This document shows, one piece after another, positions 25,602 to 38,207 of a stretch of DNA of 64,000 nt. Made by a program: the position numbers and the translations under genes. Below the pieces are notes generated by a model. It was not told where the DNA came from. It was given only the letters and a program-made list of their open reading frames with translations, and did not search any database. Source of the stretch: Chionis minor (lineage: Eukaryota > Chordata > Aves > Charadriiformes > Chionididae); contig VZSF01008154.1 in the NCBI GenBank assembly GCA_013398295.1, positions 328,683 through 392,682 of the forward strand. Direction: 5' to 3'. Within the stretch, counting starts at the first letter, position 1. Each line of letters begins with the position of its first letter.

Positions 25602-28280
25602 AACTCTACCAGTTTGTCTAATAAGAGATATGCCTCTCCCTGTGTCCTCCTCTCTGTCTTTCAGCCTTTACACACTGGCTAACGCTGCTCTCCTGAAGTC
25701 TCTCCTTGTTCCTCCACATGGAACCTTCTGCGTGCCTCAACGTCACCGAGGACACGCAGGCACCTCTGCCCCAACACGGAACCTTTCCAGGCCACGTAGG
25801 ACCCTTCTCCTTCCAAATATTTCTTAGAGATACTCAGAAGTCATTGCAGAGCCTGGAGGACTGATAGGATATAATGCAAAATATCAGCTAAAAAAGCCCA
25901 TACCCGCACCCTGAATATTTCAGAGCATCGCTTGACGCGGGTGACACCGAACAGGCCACATGAATGATTTAGGCACAAACCTCGTTGAAACACAAAAAAG
26001 AAATTCAAACACGGTTGAAAACCTTCGCCTGGTCAAAGAGCAAATCAAGAAGTAAGATATTGCCTAAATATAAGTCCGCCCAGGTGGCTTGCAGTCCTAC
26101 CTGTCGCTTCTCGCTGTCAAGTATATTATCAGAAAACCTGCCCCCAATTTTCCCACTTATTCAGAAGGTTCCTTGTTCCCCTCTCCCCATGTCTCCAAAG
26201 GCAAAAGGCTTTAGTCCTCTAAGCCGCCGAGCACCTACAGCCACCAGAACACAAGTTCTTAAATAAAAACACCCCCCAAAACAGCCCTGACTGGAAAAGG
26301 ATGACAAAGCTACTTTGCAGCTTTCAACATTTGGGTTTGGGCAGGGAGGTGTCCCATCCTACCTCTCCTTCCTCTCCCCCCGAGGAGGGAATTGCCCTGG
26401 CATCCCTGCATTCTGCCCCGAGACAGCCTGTAATTCCTAAGGAGAGTCCTGGTATTATCAACATCCGTTAACGCTCGAGAAACCTCAGTCACGGACCCAA
26501 AAGAAGTTTCCACTCCATCCGAGGAGATAAGCAACTCTGGCTCTTCCACATCTTAAAGCAGCATCCTAATCCCAAATTACAGAAATTGAGGGCTTAATAA
26601 GTAGTCACCATCTTTTCCTGCATTTTCCCACCAAATTAAACCAAAAATCTTGTCCAAATTTTGCACATATTAGCACAGCTCTTCTACTAACCATAATAGT
26701 TCAGTCCTTACAACCTCTTAATCATTTCTTACTCTTTAAGATGCACGAAAGTGTCACATAACCTTTAAGTATTTATTGACTTTTTTTAGGTAAACATTTC
26801 ACATTGGTTTTAAAGAAAAACAGTTTTTTCGTAACGCTTCTGTTGTGAAAACCGAAACGGCAATTCTACCCTCTCAGGTATGCTCTCAGCACAGCAACGG
26901 GAATTGTTCATCTTGTACAAAGCAGGCTACAAACATTCAATAGTGCAGAGAAATAATACATTAAGGATGATTTTTCTCGAAGCTACTTAAGTGATTACAG
27001 AGCCCACACAGCTCCCATTTGAATTAATAGAAATTGCACGTCTGAATCTCTTTAGCAATTTTGAATACTTCATTATTCTATGAAAGATATTCCCAGTCTA
27101 AGAGTAGTAAGTTTGGAGTAATAAATCGATAACTGATTATCTCCGTGATACAATGGAAAGACTTGTCAAAGCAGAAATGAGCTTTTTTTTTTTAGGATGC
27201 TACAATTGTCCTTTGTTTTCTACCCACAGAAAAATCCCTCTCCTTATAGTATCCTTACTTTTGCAAAGCTCTATAAACCTATAGGCACAATAAAATTTAA
27301 AAACAACTGACTCGTTTCTACTTTCAGCTGCAAAGAGAAGATGTCCAACCTGAATAAAGCAAATGAAAGGCAAATTTCTGCACGTTTAGTCTCACCGGTT
27401 CAGAAAGCAGTAGCTTTTTCAGCATTCTACCCCCATTTTTTTTTCTTTTTTCTTTTAAGAAAAGGGCTTTTAAAGCAGCTACAGATGCAACACACCAATA
27501 GCTGTGCTGTCTTTCAGACTCGTTTAAGGAAGTTGGGTCCATAAACGGCCGACACTAAGGTAAGGCAGGGGTAAGCTCTTCCCTGATGGCAAAACCACTG
27601 GTGCAGTCCATGTTAGTTATTTACACACAAACAGCCCTGTATCTTGGAAAAAACATTCAAATATTTAGTTTAAGACAGTCTTTCATATTGCCATAGCTTT
27701 GTCTATATTTATCCATTTTAGCAGACAGGTATACCAAGAGCCAAACAGAGAATGGACACTTGAGAAAAAGATGTTAAACAAAAAAATATTAAAAAACTCC
27801 ACTTTTTAGTCGAAAAATATTGTCTGGCCAACACTTCTGAAATACCAAGGTTACCATTTAACCAGTGAAAACTTTACTTCTTTCCAGGGGAGAGTCATTT
27901 TATTTCACAAGGCCTAAACATATGATCTGTTAATATAATAGTCTACACAGTACTTAACACCACGTTTGCAGACTTTACATCCTAACAGTCAATTACAAAG
28001 TCTAAAACAGCCTAAAAAAAGCCAATTCAAGTTACAATAGCAGCTCAGCACATTCAGAAACTCAACTACTAACGTTCAAAATGCCTTGCAGATATTGCCC
28101 CTTCCCACAAAACCTCCCGAGTCAGTGCACTAACATTATGAATCTTTTACAAACAATGGAGTATTTTATTCAATTTAAGCTCCATTCTTGATATTTCAGC
28201 TCTCTATGGGTCATAGGCTAAAGCAGAAGACGGCAACCCAGCTTAAAGCCAGTCAATTGCAACACAGACTGTAGAAATTG

Positions 28281-28322
28281 GGCAGTTTGATGAAGGAATG
28301 GGGCAGTTTGACGAAGACATCA
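28281..28322. repeat. 21-bp direct tandem duplication
   Basis: Two adjacent 21-bp units begin GGCAGTTTGA at 28281 and 28302 and differ at a few positions. The period is a multiple of three, and a plus-strand frame of just under 60 codons stays open across both, giving GQFDE twice. That frame has no usable start or family match, so I treat this as a small tandem duplication. Confidence 0.7.
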
Positions 28323-29045
28323 TGACCCTCTTAACTGGCTTGGAAATCGTAGTGTCAAACCACCTCCACCTCATTTGGAGCTTTCTCTGGGAACACTTGG
28401 TTGCTCAGTGGCAAAAGCTTTGCACCAAGCTTTAGAGACTCCAGACTTCAGTGGTTCCTATACAACTTCTCACCCAAGCCAGGAAATATTTTATCAGTAA
28501 GCTAAAATATTTTAACTAATGCAAAATTCCAACGGCTTGCATTTTCTTTGCTCTCAAGAAAGGCTAAAAATTCCCCTATATTTAAGAATATTCTCTTATT
28601 TTGTAGTCAAAATGGTTCAAAAAAGTTAATAACAAGTACAGGGGTTAGTGGAAATATGCACAGAAAGCAATTTTTTCAGAACATGAAAAGTGGGGGTAAA
28701 AAGAGCTGTGAGACAGAGGTCATTACCAACACGCTCATCAGAATTAAGTTTACGTGGACATGAAATACCAAGATATAGATTAATAGAGTATCCTGTGAAA
28801 TCCTAAGAAGCTACTGTTATTTGCCAGTAATTCAATCCGCAAAAGCCAATTCTGTTTCTCACACCTGTCATACAATACTGTGTTGCAGTTTTGCTTCCTG
28901 TTTTTAACTAATATCAACTAATGTAAAAGAAAACAGAAACAAACATTTTACAGTTTCACACCTGCCTTCTACTCGGTACTACTAGCATTAGACATTAATC
29001 GCGTGCAATGATCAAATCCAGACAGCCATTTCACCTGAATACTAA

Positions 29046-29060
29046 TTTTTTTTTTTTTTT
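29046..29060. repeat. poly-T tract (15 T)
   Basis: An uninterrupted T run. No LINE end adjoins it. Confidence 0.85.
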
Positions 29061-29967
29061 ACAAAAGTAATTTTAGTTTTCAGCAGAAAACATAAAACCC
29101 TTTTCAAACATCCTCTTTGTTCTCCCCCCCCTCCCAACTTGAACTGTAATGTTTTCCAAGTTTTTTGAGCTTTCATTTTAATATTCTTCGCTGAAGCGAC
29201 CGCAATCTCACGATCTAAACGACACCTTGAAGAGTTACACCCCAAATAATTTGCAGTACATCCATATGCTAACTTACACTGCAGAGGTCACACATTTTAC
29301 AATAACTTACAACTCCACGTACCCTTCCCATCTATAAAAGTATATTTCATGAAATAACGTCTTCCATATGTTTAAATATACAGTTCCTTCTGGTCATAAA
29401 CCAGCTGAGATGAGCTTTGCTTCACCGCGTTTGGAAGCCAACCTGACATCCACATCAAATACTCCGAGCGGGCAGGTGGCAATAATAAGAATAAAGATAA
29501 ACTGAAGTGACAAAGAACAGGTAGCACATCAATTCATGCGTATCACCCCCACCGTAAGGATGTCTGGGAAGATGGACTGATACCATTATATCGTTCCGTA
29601 TTATATTCACCTTTTCCCTCCTTCATTTCCTCAAAATGGAGAGTTGCCCCCACTGCGTTACTTGTTAATCCAAGTGAATTTTTGCTAAGTCTTCAGCAAG
29701 TTTGTGCACAATACAAATTAGTATTTGAACACATCTCACACATTGCACGCTGTAAATATAATCCTGCAGTGATTTCCAAGAAATAGGTCATACCAGAGTC
29801 GTAGACGTGAACGTTTCTGTTTGTCTAAGAGAAAGGTGACTCCAGATCCGTTTGATAATATTCCCTTCACAGCAACAAAAAGCACAAGCCATGTACGTAA
29901 AGTCTGTTGGCAGAAGGCAAAAAGGGCAGGAAGAGAATAAAGCCCTACCTTTATATCTTGTGGTTCG

Positions 29968-30041
29968 ATATATATACACACACAAAAAGTTTTTTTATCT
30001 ATAATATGCATGTATACACACACACATATAAAAATATATTT
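29968..30041. repeat. compound TA/CA microsatellite
   Basis: Two (TA)n(CA)n blocks (near 29968-29986 and 30011-30028) are separated by a T-rich spacer and followed by an AT-rich tail. It is likely to vary in length among individuals. Confidence 0.75.
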
Positions 30042-30324
30042 CTTGAGAAATAAGCAGAGATGGTGTAGTTTAACTCCTTAAGGGGTAACAGCAACAATAC
30101 TCCCCAGCACTTGCCTTTGCCATCGAGCTTCAGTTAGCGCAGAGTTATCAGCAAGAAGCAAAAACAAGCTAAAACAACTTTCAAGCCTTCAAAACTTGTG
30201 TTTATCGCAGACCAGGTTTGTCACCCCTTGGCTCTCTCTCCCTACCATCCTACAAGCAGGTAAAGAATGCAAGTCACAATCTTGCTAGCTGACAAGTAGG
30301 TAATCCTTGAAGTTAGTTTTAATT

Positions 30325-30612
30325 ATAGAATCACAGAATCACTTGGGTTGGAAGAGACCTTCAAGATCATCAAGTCCAACCATAAACCTACACTGCCAAA
30401 ACCACCCCTAACCCATGTCCCTCAGCACCACGTCTGCCCGGCTTTTAAATATCTCCAGGGACGGCGATTCCACCCCCTCCCTGGGCAGCCTCTTCCAATG
30501 CTGGAGAACCCTTTCGGTAAAGAAGTTTTTCCTAATATCCAACCTAAACCTCCACTGGCATAACTTGAAGCCATTTCCTCTTGTCCTATCACTTGCTACT
30601 TGGGAGAAGAGA
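30325..30612 (-). mobile_element. CR1 LINE 3'-end fragment
   Basis: It begins on the plus strand with ATAGAATCACAGAATCACTT, the inverted CR1 tail, and runs about 290 bp before similarity ends in the TTGGGAGAAGAGA region. Over the first 165 bp I see only about three differences from the copy at 12.6 kb, so the two share a recent source. It is 5'-truncated and non-coding. The plus-strand frame across it matches the one at 12.6 kb only because both are antisense CR1. Confidence 0.94.
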
Positions 30613-30793
30613 ATGGTTTATGTCTTTTTTTGCCCCCCCAAAGGATTTTACAATCAAATTGTCTAAACATTATTTTTCACAGCACGAATGAAGGGGAAAA
30701 ATCCCTTTAAAACCAAAATGAAACCCTTGCTTAAGCCAAGCAGGAAAACAGCAAAGCTGCCAATGTGCTGCCAGAGACTATTAACTAAATGAC

Positions 30794-30813
30794 TTTTTTA
30801 AAAAAAAAAAAAA
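30794..30813. repeat. T6/A14 homopolymer junction
   Basis: Six T followed directly by fourteen A, partly self-complementary. Confidence 0.8.
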
Positions 30814-31949
30814 GTCTTTGATGGGTATGTGTCAACATAGCCTACAAAATTTGGAGCCATTTTTCCTTTTGCTTAGGGCAGCAGCAATTAAACCTCAGGG
30901 ACAGAACACAGATGAGATGTTCTCGGCCATAGGAGGCGTACAACATGCAGAGCGCTAAAACAGATACTAAAACCCTTTAGACGGTAACTACGCACAGACA
31001 TAATCCAGTTTTGCTTCCACAAAATAAAGGGAGGTCAAGAGAACCATGGCTGTGAGATTTCCCCCACCTTTCATTGAGACCAGAGCATCCTGGACTTCAA
31101 AAAACTTCCTATGGGAACCGGACAGCTAGTGAAAACTGCAGGTTTTTAGGAAAACGCATTTGGGCTAAAAAGGTTCTGACCACTATTAGAGCAGATGGTT
31201 GCTGCAGTCACTCATCGAACACACTGGAAGCTTCGCCGCCCATTTCACACTTCTTTCTCTTCCTCTTCCTTCAGCCAGAAAGGCCTCAGTTTTATTTATT
31301 TCTTTTTTTTAATAGCCAATATAATGGCTTCTGTTAATGGGCAGCGCAACACATTTTACTCGAGACAGTTGAGAAGTGGTTCCAGCAACACAACTGCAGT
31401 CATTTGATTTGTAGTCACTCAGTCACCGCTCACATACAGGTTAGAAACTCGTAGAAATTAAGCATAAGATGCACCTGTAATTCTGTAAGCTCATATAGGT
31501 GAAGTGGGGAAAAGATCCAACATATCCAGTATTTTGATGGGTTCCACCCCCCGCCTTTGATTAGGGGAAAAATTCAAGAGAAATCGTAAGATAAAACCCT
31601 TGGACAATGCCAGGATCTTTCCAGAGAACCACCATCAGTATACCAGCACCACTCAGCCCCCCCAGTATCCCAAGTAGGCTCGAGGGGATCACTCCCGACA
31701 GCCCCTCAAGGTCCAGAGCCGTAGGGAAGTCACCGCAGAAGAGACAGGGTACTTCCATAACCCCCGGGACAAAAGGAGACATCTCCTGCAGTGGTATACG
31801 CTATGCCATCGGAATTCCAGTAGCTGCAGCTCGACATTATTAGTGAGTCATTCCAAAGACCAGAAATAGAAACCTTTTTCTTTTAAGTGCTTGTACACCA
31901 TTACCCGATGCTATTATGAAGCGCAACGGCTGAATGCTGCTTACATCCC

Positions 31950-31974
31950 GGGGGGGGGGGGGGGGGGGGGGGGG
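31950..31974. repeat. poly-G tract (25 G)
   Basis: An uninterrupted run of 25 G. Such a run can form a G-quadruplex and is hard to sequence, so its length may not be exact. No CpG-rich island surrounds it. Confidence 0.85.
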
Positions 31975-32947
31975 AAGGACAACTCTTTCCAAATTAAACC
32001 ATTAATCTGTTCCACAGTACATAATTTTGTTTCATCGGTGCATGCGCTCCATCTATTGCCTTTCAATCAATCGTTCAAAATCCATTTTACGGGGGAAAAA
32101 AGGAAAAAAAAAGCTGAAAAGTTTTATCTTCCTAAAGAATATATAGGAAAGAACCTGGAATGCCAACTGTAGGAAGCCAACGAGTGTGCAAACGCCTGGG
32201 AGCGGCGACAAAGAGCAAGGGAGGGAGCCAGTGAAGCTGACTGACTGAAACAAGTCTCCCACCACTGCGAGAAGCGCTCCAAATTAATGGATTTCATTGT
32301 TCTTTATAAAGATTCCTGCTGTCTCTCCGAATCAAAGCAGTAGCTCAGACCCGCAGAGCGAATGGCAGTGTAGGAAAGCAGCCCAGCTGTTCCACAGGTC
32401 AGAGCGCAGCTAGAGAAATAAGAGCTCTCCCTAACTGCAGGCAATTAAGATTTTAAGTCGCTGTCACCGTTCAAAAAGACCGAAGAGAGCCCATAATGCC
32501 ATGTTTGCTTCAGCTCGAATCACAACATTGATTTCTCTGCTTACAAGCCAACTCTTGACTTGAATCAACTCATCTTTTTAAAATGTGGTAAATACTTATT
32601 TTCTGGTAGTCATCAACGTTCTGCTGGAGAAATAAGTAGAAATAGGAGCTCTTATAAATAGGTGCTTACTGTTTAATATAAAAAACATCCTGATAACTGT
32701 ATCTGCTGTATAAGGCTCAACACGCACAATTCCTTTGCAGCTAATTTTGTAGTTTCCCCTGTAGGCAGATTATAATTGTAAGCCATAAGTGATTTATTTT
32801 AAGCAACCTGCATGTGTTAAAATCTCACCACTGCCCTACGCCTTTTCCCAGAAAAACTAAGGAGAAACAGCGTTAGGTTCTCTCTCCAGAACTTCAACTG
32901 GCAGATGGGAAGATATCTAGCCGAGACGTTTGTTATGCAAGTAAAAT

Positions 32948-32970
32948 AAAAAAAAAAAAATATATATATA
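32948..32970. repeat. A13(TA)5 microsatellite
   Basis: Thirteen A followed by five TA units. Confidence 0.8.
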
Positions 32971-34009
32971 CTGCCATCAGTGAAGCTTAGAATTTGCACA
33001 GGACTATAGGACCCTACAACCTCAAACCTGCACCGAGCCACAAAACAGAAACCACAATAGAGCTCAGCTATTTTTAACAGTCTGCGTTGAATCAATGTAC
33101 CATAGGGCAAAATAAACCTCAGGGATCGCCATTTTCTGCTTTTCTTAATACGTGAAAAACAGCTTGAGATTCAAAATAGTCATCTTGATAACCAAGGTTT
33201 TCAAGACCTCTGAATTCTGTAAAAAATGTTCAAAAATAAGTGCCTTTTTCTTAAATGACATACGTTGCTTGTTTTAAAAAGTTCTCTCTCCCTTTCTCTC
33301 CAGAATTAATTGTCAGTGAGCTAAGAGATGGGGAGTCAAATTTTCTATTTTACATATATATATAAATTTAAAAAAAAAATAGTTATTTGCTGCTTCTCTC
33401 CAAACCACATTGCGATGTTGGGGAAAAGCATAAAGTGAAAACTTTTGTCAGGAGGAAAAAAAAAAGTGGGAAAGGATGAAGACATTCCAAAATATGTTGA
33501 AATGAAGTTTTGAAACCAACACGAAAAGCACTTTTGAACCCCCAGCTTAATAATAAAAGACTGCTGCAACCTGAAACCAAAAAAAAAATATATAATTGAT
33601 ATTTATATCTCTGATATTTAACCTGTGGGCCCAGATGAAGGTCAATGAAACAGCACAGGAAGGCGGTGAAGTGACAAGTCTCAGTTTCTCATTTCACTGC
33701 AAAGGTTGAGGATGGGATGGAGAAGAGATGCAGGGGGAGGTGGGAAGGCAAAAGGTTGTCTCTGGAAGCGCAACAGGCCTTCTGCTGAGAAGCTAAAAGC
33801 TAAAATAGTACAGCTAGCCGAGTGAAAACACGGAGCTCCGAATATCTCATACAAATTCCCAATATTCTTTCAAATAGAAACTATCAAAGAGTCAACTCCC
33901 TCTGGATGACAACAATAGCGGACCGGGCTGAAAGCAGACACAGTTGACGCCTGCCAGGAGGGGAAGGTCCCCAAGAGCCAGCACAGCCCAGGGAGGCTGG
34001 GAAAACTCG

Positions 34010-34205
34010 GCACTGTGAGCGCTGCCGCGCTCCTGAGGCTGGAATCCTGCTCCAAGAGCCCAGCAGTCCCGCAGACAGACAGTGCCGCATCCATCCCCAG
34101 CTCCGGCCCAAAGCGCCCCGCGCACGTTAACACGCTAAGGGTGAGGTCTCCCTCCGCAGCAGCCACGCGGCCCACAGTGCCGAGCTCGGTGACCCAAGTG
34201 GGAAT
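34010..34205. promoter_or_regulatory. short CpG-rich block abutting a CR1 fragment
   Basis: About 195 bp with many CpGs (for example AGCGCTGCCGCGC, AAGCGCCCCGCGCACG and CCACGCGGCC). It ends just upstream of the plus-strand CR1 3' fragment. It may be an old CpG-rich regulatory piece, or unrelated DNA into which the LINE inserted. No coding frame is recognisable. Confidence 0.3.
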
Positions 34206-34225
34206 ATGTGCTGGAAATACATTCA

Positions 34226-34597
34226 ACCTGGAGAAGGGAAGGCTCCAGGGAGACCTTAGAGTCCCTTCCGGTCCCTGAAGGGGGCCTACAAGAAAGTTGG
34301 GGAGAGACTTTGTACAAGGGCATGGAGGGATAGGACGAGGTATGATGGCTTCAAACTGGAAGAGGGAGATTTAGATGAGATATTGGGAAGAAATTGTTGC
34401 CTGTGAGGGTGGGGAGCCCCTGGCCGGGGTTGCCCAGAGCAGCTGTGGCTGCCCCATCCCTGGAGGTTCAAGGCCAGGTTGGACGGGGCTTGGAGCAACC
34501 TGGTCTGGTGAGAGGTGTCCCTGTCCATGGCTTCCAGGAACTGGATGCTCTTTAAGGTCCCTTTCTGACTCCATTCCTTCTGTGACTTCTGTGATGG
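34226..34597 (+). mobile_element. CR1 LINE 3'-end fragment (sense)
   Basis: Sense-strand CR1. It starts in the conserved C-terminal ORF2 region (read as NLEKGRLQGDL, for the usual [11 protein letters not shown]) and continues through GGGGGCCTACAAGAAAG, GATTTAGATGAGATATTGGG, GGTTGCCCAGAGCAG and CAAGGCCAGGTTGGACGGGG. It ends in a worn CCATTCC...TTCTGTGA tail. About 370 bp remain and the terminal octamers are eroded. No functional protein is encoded. Confidence 0.93.
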
Positions 34598-37500
34598 ATT
34601 AAGAAAAGGCAACAGAATCCCATTTACATGACTGGTATGTATTTTGTATGATCATTAAACTCCAACACCGTCTATAATAAGATGTTAGACACAAGATAAA
34701 AAAAACTATCCTAAACGGCCTATGACTAATTGCTGTGCATCATGACCCATTTAGGAAGCCTAACTTTTAATTAAAGTTGCTGCACAGAGTATAAGAACTT
34801 TCTGCTCTGTGTAATTAACCAGCCTCCATAAAATTGTTCTACGGAAACACAAATATTTTGCTTGCAAGCAGACAGACGTCCCACAGATCTACACTATCTT
34901 GTCAGTGTATTCCCCTAAAGAAAGGCTGCGGTTACCAAGCTTAAAATATAACTTGGTACATATGTATTAATTTGAATATCAGTGTTTATGTAGTTTGAGA
35001 TAACCACACTCTTTCCACTTGGTCGAGCGCTCCCCGTGAATGGGACTGAACTCCTTCCAGGAGTTAAATCTTCCAAAACTGAAAACGCCTAGATAATTTT
35101 AGATTACAATAGCAGCAGCCACAGGAGGAGAAGTTTACATGCCATTATCCCCAATGCTCAGGAATTACATATTCAAGTCCTTGTCGGGGGCTGCATTATC
35201 TTGTCGTTCTAAGACAGAACAAAATTCAATGTCGCGTTTAATAACTGGAAGGGTCTCTGAATACTAGTTTGCAACTAACCACGAACAAAGGCTCTTCTCA
35301 TAGCTGCCCCAAATCAATATTCAGGATTTAGTGGCAAAATTAAGACTCAGCCCCTTTAGCTGTGCATGCTTACGTGTAAGTATATCATAGCGGGAAGCCC
35401 ATTTGCAGGGTGGGTTTACAAAACATGTATTATTTAGTTGAGTATGGGGTACTGGCTCTTCAAATGTTTTGTCTGATATTTATACGGTCTCCTTAACCTG
35501 TTTTAAACAGGTTAATTTTCACAGCGCCCTGTGAAAAAGAAGGAAGTATCGTCAACCCTATTTTACCAGAACATTCAAGGACTTGCCCCTGTCGCACAGG
35601 AAATCCGTGATGATGCAGGGAATGGCTCGTGGGATCTCAGAAATCCCAGCTCAATATTCCAGCCACGCTGCCATGCGTCCTCAGCCGTACTTAATACAAC
35701 TAAATTACTGATGGCAACAACCAGCAGAATCTGACTTTCAGATGAGCTAATTTGTACAATGAGTCAATCCATAACTTTTGTCTCCTTCAGACACTTAGAT
35801 AGATGGGCTGTATGCCCAGCATGTTATAATAACCCTGAAAAGCTTTTGGCTCAGACTGCAAGCACATTAGCATTAACTTAAATTTGCTGCTTTGTTTACT
35901 ATATGAGATATCTGCTTCTGCTCTATGCCTAAGTGATACCAATTAAAGAGACCCAAATACAGAGCTCACAGAACACTTTACAGCACGACACTAAAACTAC
36001 CCCCTAAAACAAAACTTAGTAAACTTTAGCTGGAACTTATTCCTCCAAAGCGTTATGGTCCAACAGTCACCTTTTCCTTTCCCAGACGTGGACTTGCCAT
36101 GATCTATGTTGAAAAACCTTCAGAAAAAAGCAATTCAGAAAGCTTTAGATACTGGGTCCACTCCGCTGCTTCCGAAATGGATGAACGCGACTCCAGTCTC
36201 ACACCTGTGTGACTTACAGGGTACAGCAAAGCCACCCTCGATTTAAGCTACCAGCGAGCAAGACAGGAAAAAAATCACCGAAAATCCTGCTCTTTCGCTG
36301 TTTAAACCCATTTCGGAGTCCACACATCCATGCAGATACTTGGGTAAATCACTGGGTGGGAGAGGGCACCATTCCCTAACAAGAGGCTTTTCTTATTTCT
36401 TTAGAGTTACAAATGTTGGCAGGCCCAGGAGGGGTCTACTTACACTGGGAACACCCAAGCAGCGTCGGAAGTGGTGATTTATTGACCATATCAGCGTGGC
36501 TTAACGCACAGATGGAAAAGGCAAGTCAAGGATCGTATCCGGCCCACTGAATCACCCCCAGCTTGCCAGGGGGAGCAGATTCCTGTGAGCCAATGAAGTC
36601 ATCTCACAAAACCACTAGCAAGATTTACAATAATAAAATACTTAGCTTTTACTAGGGTTTTTTTTTTTAGTGAAATTAGAGAAAGGTAAGATATGGGGGG
36701 TTATTTTTTTTTTTTTTTTTTAAATGCTTAGAAACAAGTTCAGGAATCATTTCCAAGACACCCTGCTGGAATCCACAGTCGCTAATTACCCAGATGGGCA
36801 GCAAGGGAGCTCATCCAAAGAAAAAAATAAAAAAATAAAATTATATCCAGGTCAACAGAACACTTTTTATCAATCGTAGCAGCCTTCAGAGCGAGCCCTC
36901 GAATACCAGCGCTGACCTGATCAGTACGGCCTTACCCTTTAAACTCAGGTGATAATTACCACCAGGAGCCAACCCTCGCGTGGCTCTGCCCCCTTTGGAA
37001 AGCACACAGATGTGGAAATACGAATGATATGCAACGTAAAACCAAAGTAGCAACGAACAGGGATTGGCAAAAGAGCTTGGTAAAACGTGTCTTCTTGCTT
37101 TCCTAGGCTAACCAGCTCTTGCTACCAAAAGAACTGGTGGTTTCCAAGCAAGAAGTGCAACATAGCCTCAACAAACACCTTTTCCAGCAGTCACCACTGG
37201 TCGCTTCCAGTAAGACCTTCACAAAGATCAAGCCCATTCTGCAGAAAAACGAGAGAAGCGCAGAGCGACAGTACTATTTCAGAGACACGACGCCGTATAA
37301 AATCACTCATGGCAGTTTAAGCACCATCTTAGAGCCTATTTTCCCTCCTCAACACCCCGCTGCAAACTAAAATAAAGTACATCAGCTGGCTAGTTAGACA
37401 TACCGAGACTAAATTAGAAAAGATGAATTTACATCACCGGTAATTCCCTTCTTTACCCCCTCCCCAATACGAAAAGATAGGAAACTAGAAGCAAAAGCAA

Positions 37501-37789
37501 AGGTTAAAACAATCTCCAAGTATGTCCAACAGCTGGCACGCCCAAGGGCCTCATTCCGTGCTCCATCCTCCGCTTCTGCACAGTCAGAATCCGGATGCTG
37601 CTGCCAACCGAGCCCTAAACCCTGGGAATCAGTGGGTAAAGCACCTCACAAGAACACCTTCAACTGTTTAATATCACGAACACTAACTACTGCCGCTTGA
37701 TCACAATATGAGAGAAATTAAATAGGAATCAAGGGACTTAACACGCTTGTCTACTATTCCTGCCCCTCAAGAAGAAAGGAAGAAAAGGA
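34598..37789. other. AT-rich unique sequence, no gene recognised
   Basis: No exon or RNA gene is recognised. T tracts occur near 36659-36668 and 36704-36721, and an A-rich patch near 36820-36840. Two overlapping frames at 37087-37370 lack family similarity. The stretch ends at the CpG island. Confidence 0.55.
36704..36721. repeat. poly-T tract (18 T)
   Basis: An uninterrupted T run preceded by GGGGGGTTA. Confidence 0.85.
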
Positions 37790-38194
37790 AGAAAACCCCA
37801 GGAACTGAGGACATTTTGCTTCCGTCGAGCCCTCGTTCATTTCAACGGAAGACTCAGAAGCCCCTCTAGCAACCACCCCCCCACACACATCGCACCGAGC
37901 GGAAAAATCTCCCGGACAACTCTTTGCAGAGGATACAGGAATTATCGATAAATCTCACTCTGCATCTTCCCACTCGTGGCAGATTCCCAGACGATCCTTC
38001 TCACCCGAGGGCTGCAGAAACGCAGAGTTTGGCACAGCCCAGGCGATTCCCACATGCGCACACCCCCCTTCCAAAGATGCAGCGGGAGCACCTGCGTCCA
38101 CCAGCCCTGGACTGCGCCGGGATGGCACGGAAACATCTCCCCGCGTCTCGCCATTCCCATGGGGGGGCTCGCTAGCCTGTGCCCCCCCCCCCCC

Positions 38195-38207
38195 NNNNNN
38201 NNNNNNN
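38195..38207. other. assembly gap (13 N) inside a poly-C run
   Basis: Thirteen N flanked by C runs on both sides (38182-38194 and 38208-38215). The true C-tract length is unknown, and sequence could be missing here. Confidence 0.95.

Larger units (their letters stand above)
24601..30324. other. AT-rich unique sequence, no gene recognised; 3'-UTR-like parts
   Basis: No coding exon is recognised. On the minus strand, 28.45 down to 27.5 kb is AT-rich with AATAAA signals (plus-strand TTTATT at 28165-28170 and 27899-27904) and resembles a vertebrate 3' UTR. A 21-bp direct duplication lies at 28281-28322. One ambiguous base (25309) interrupts a G run. A TA/CA microsatellite closes the stretch near 30 kb. 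Confidence 0.5.
30613..34009. other. AT-rich unique sequence, no gene recognised
   Basis: Nothing coding is recognised. Low-complexity sites are T6/A14 (30794-30813), a 25-G run (31950-31974), an A13(TA)5 run (32948-32970) and a TA-rich patch near 33355. GC content rises toward the CpG-rich block at 34.0 kb. Confidence 0.55.

Noticed and set aside
28248..28440. Plus-strand frame containing two GQFDE units, considered as an exon.
   Set aside because: The repeat is explained by a 21-bp DNA duplication. A stop precedes the frame and no clear splice sites bound it.
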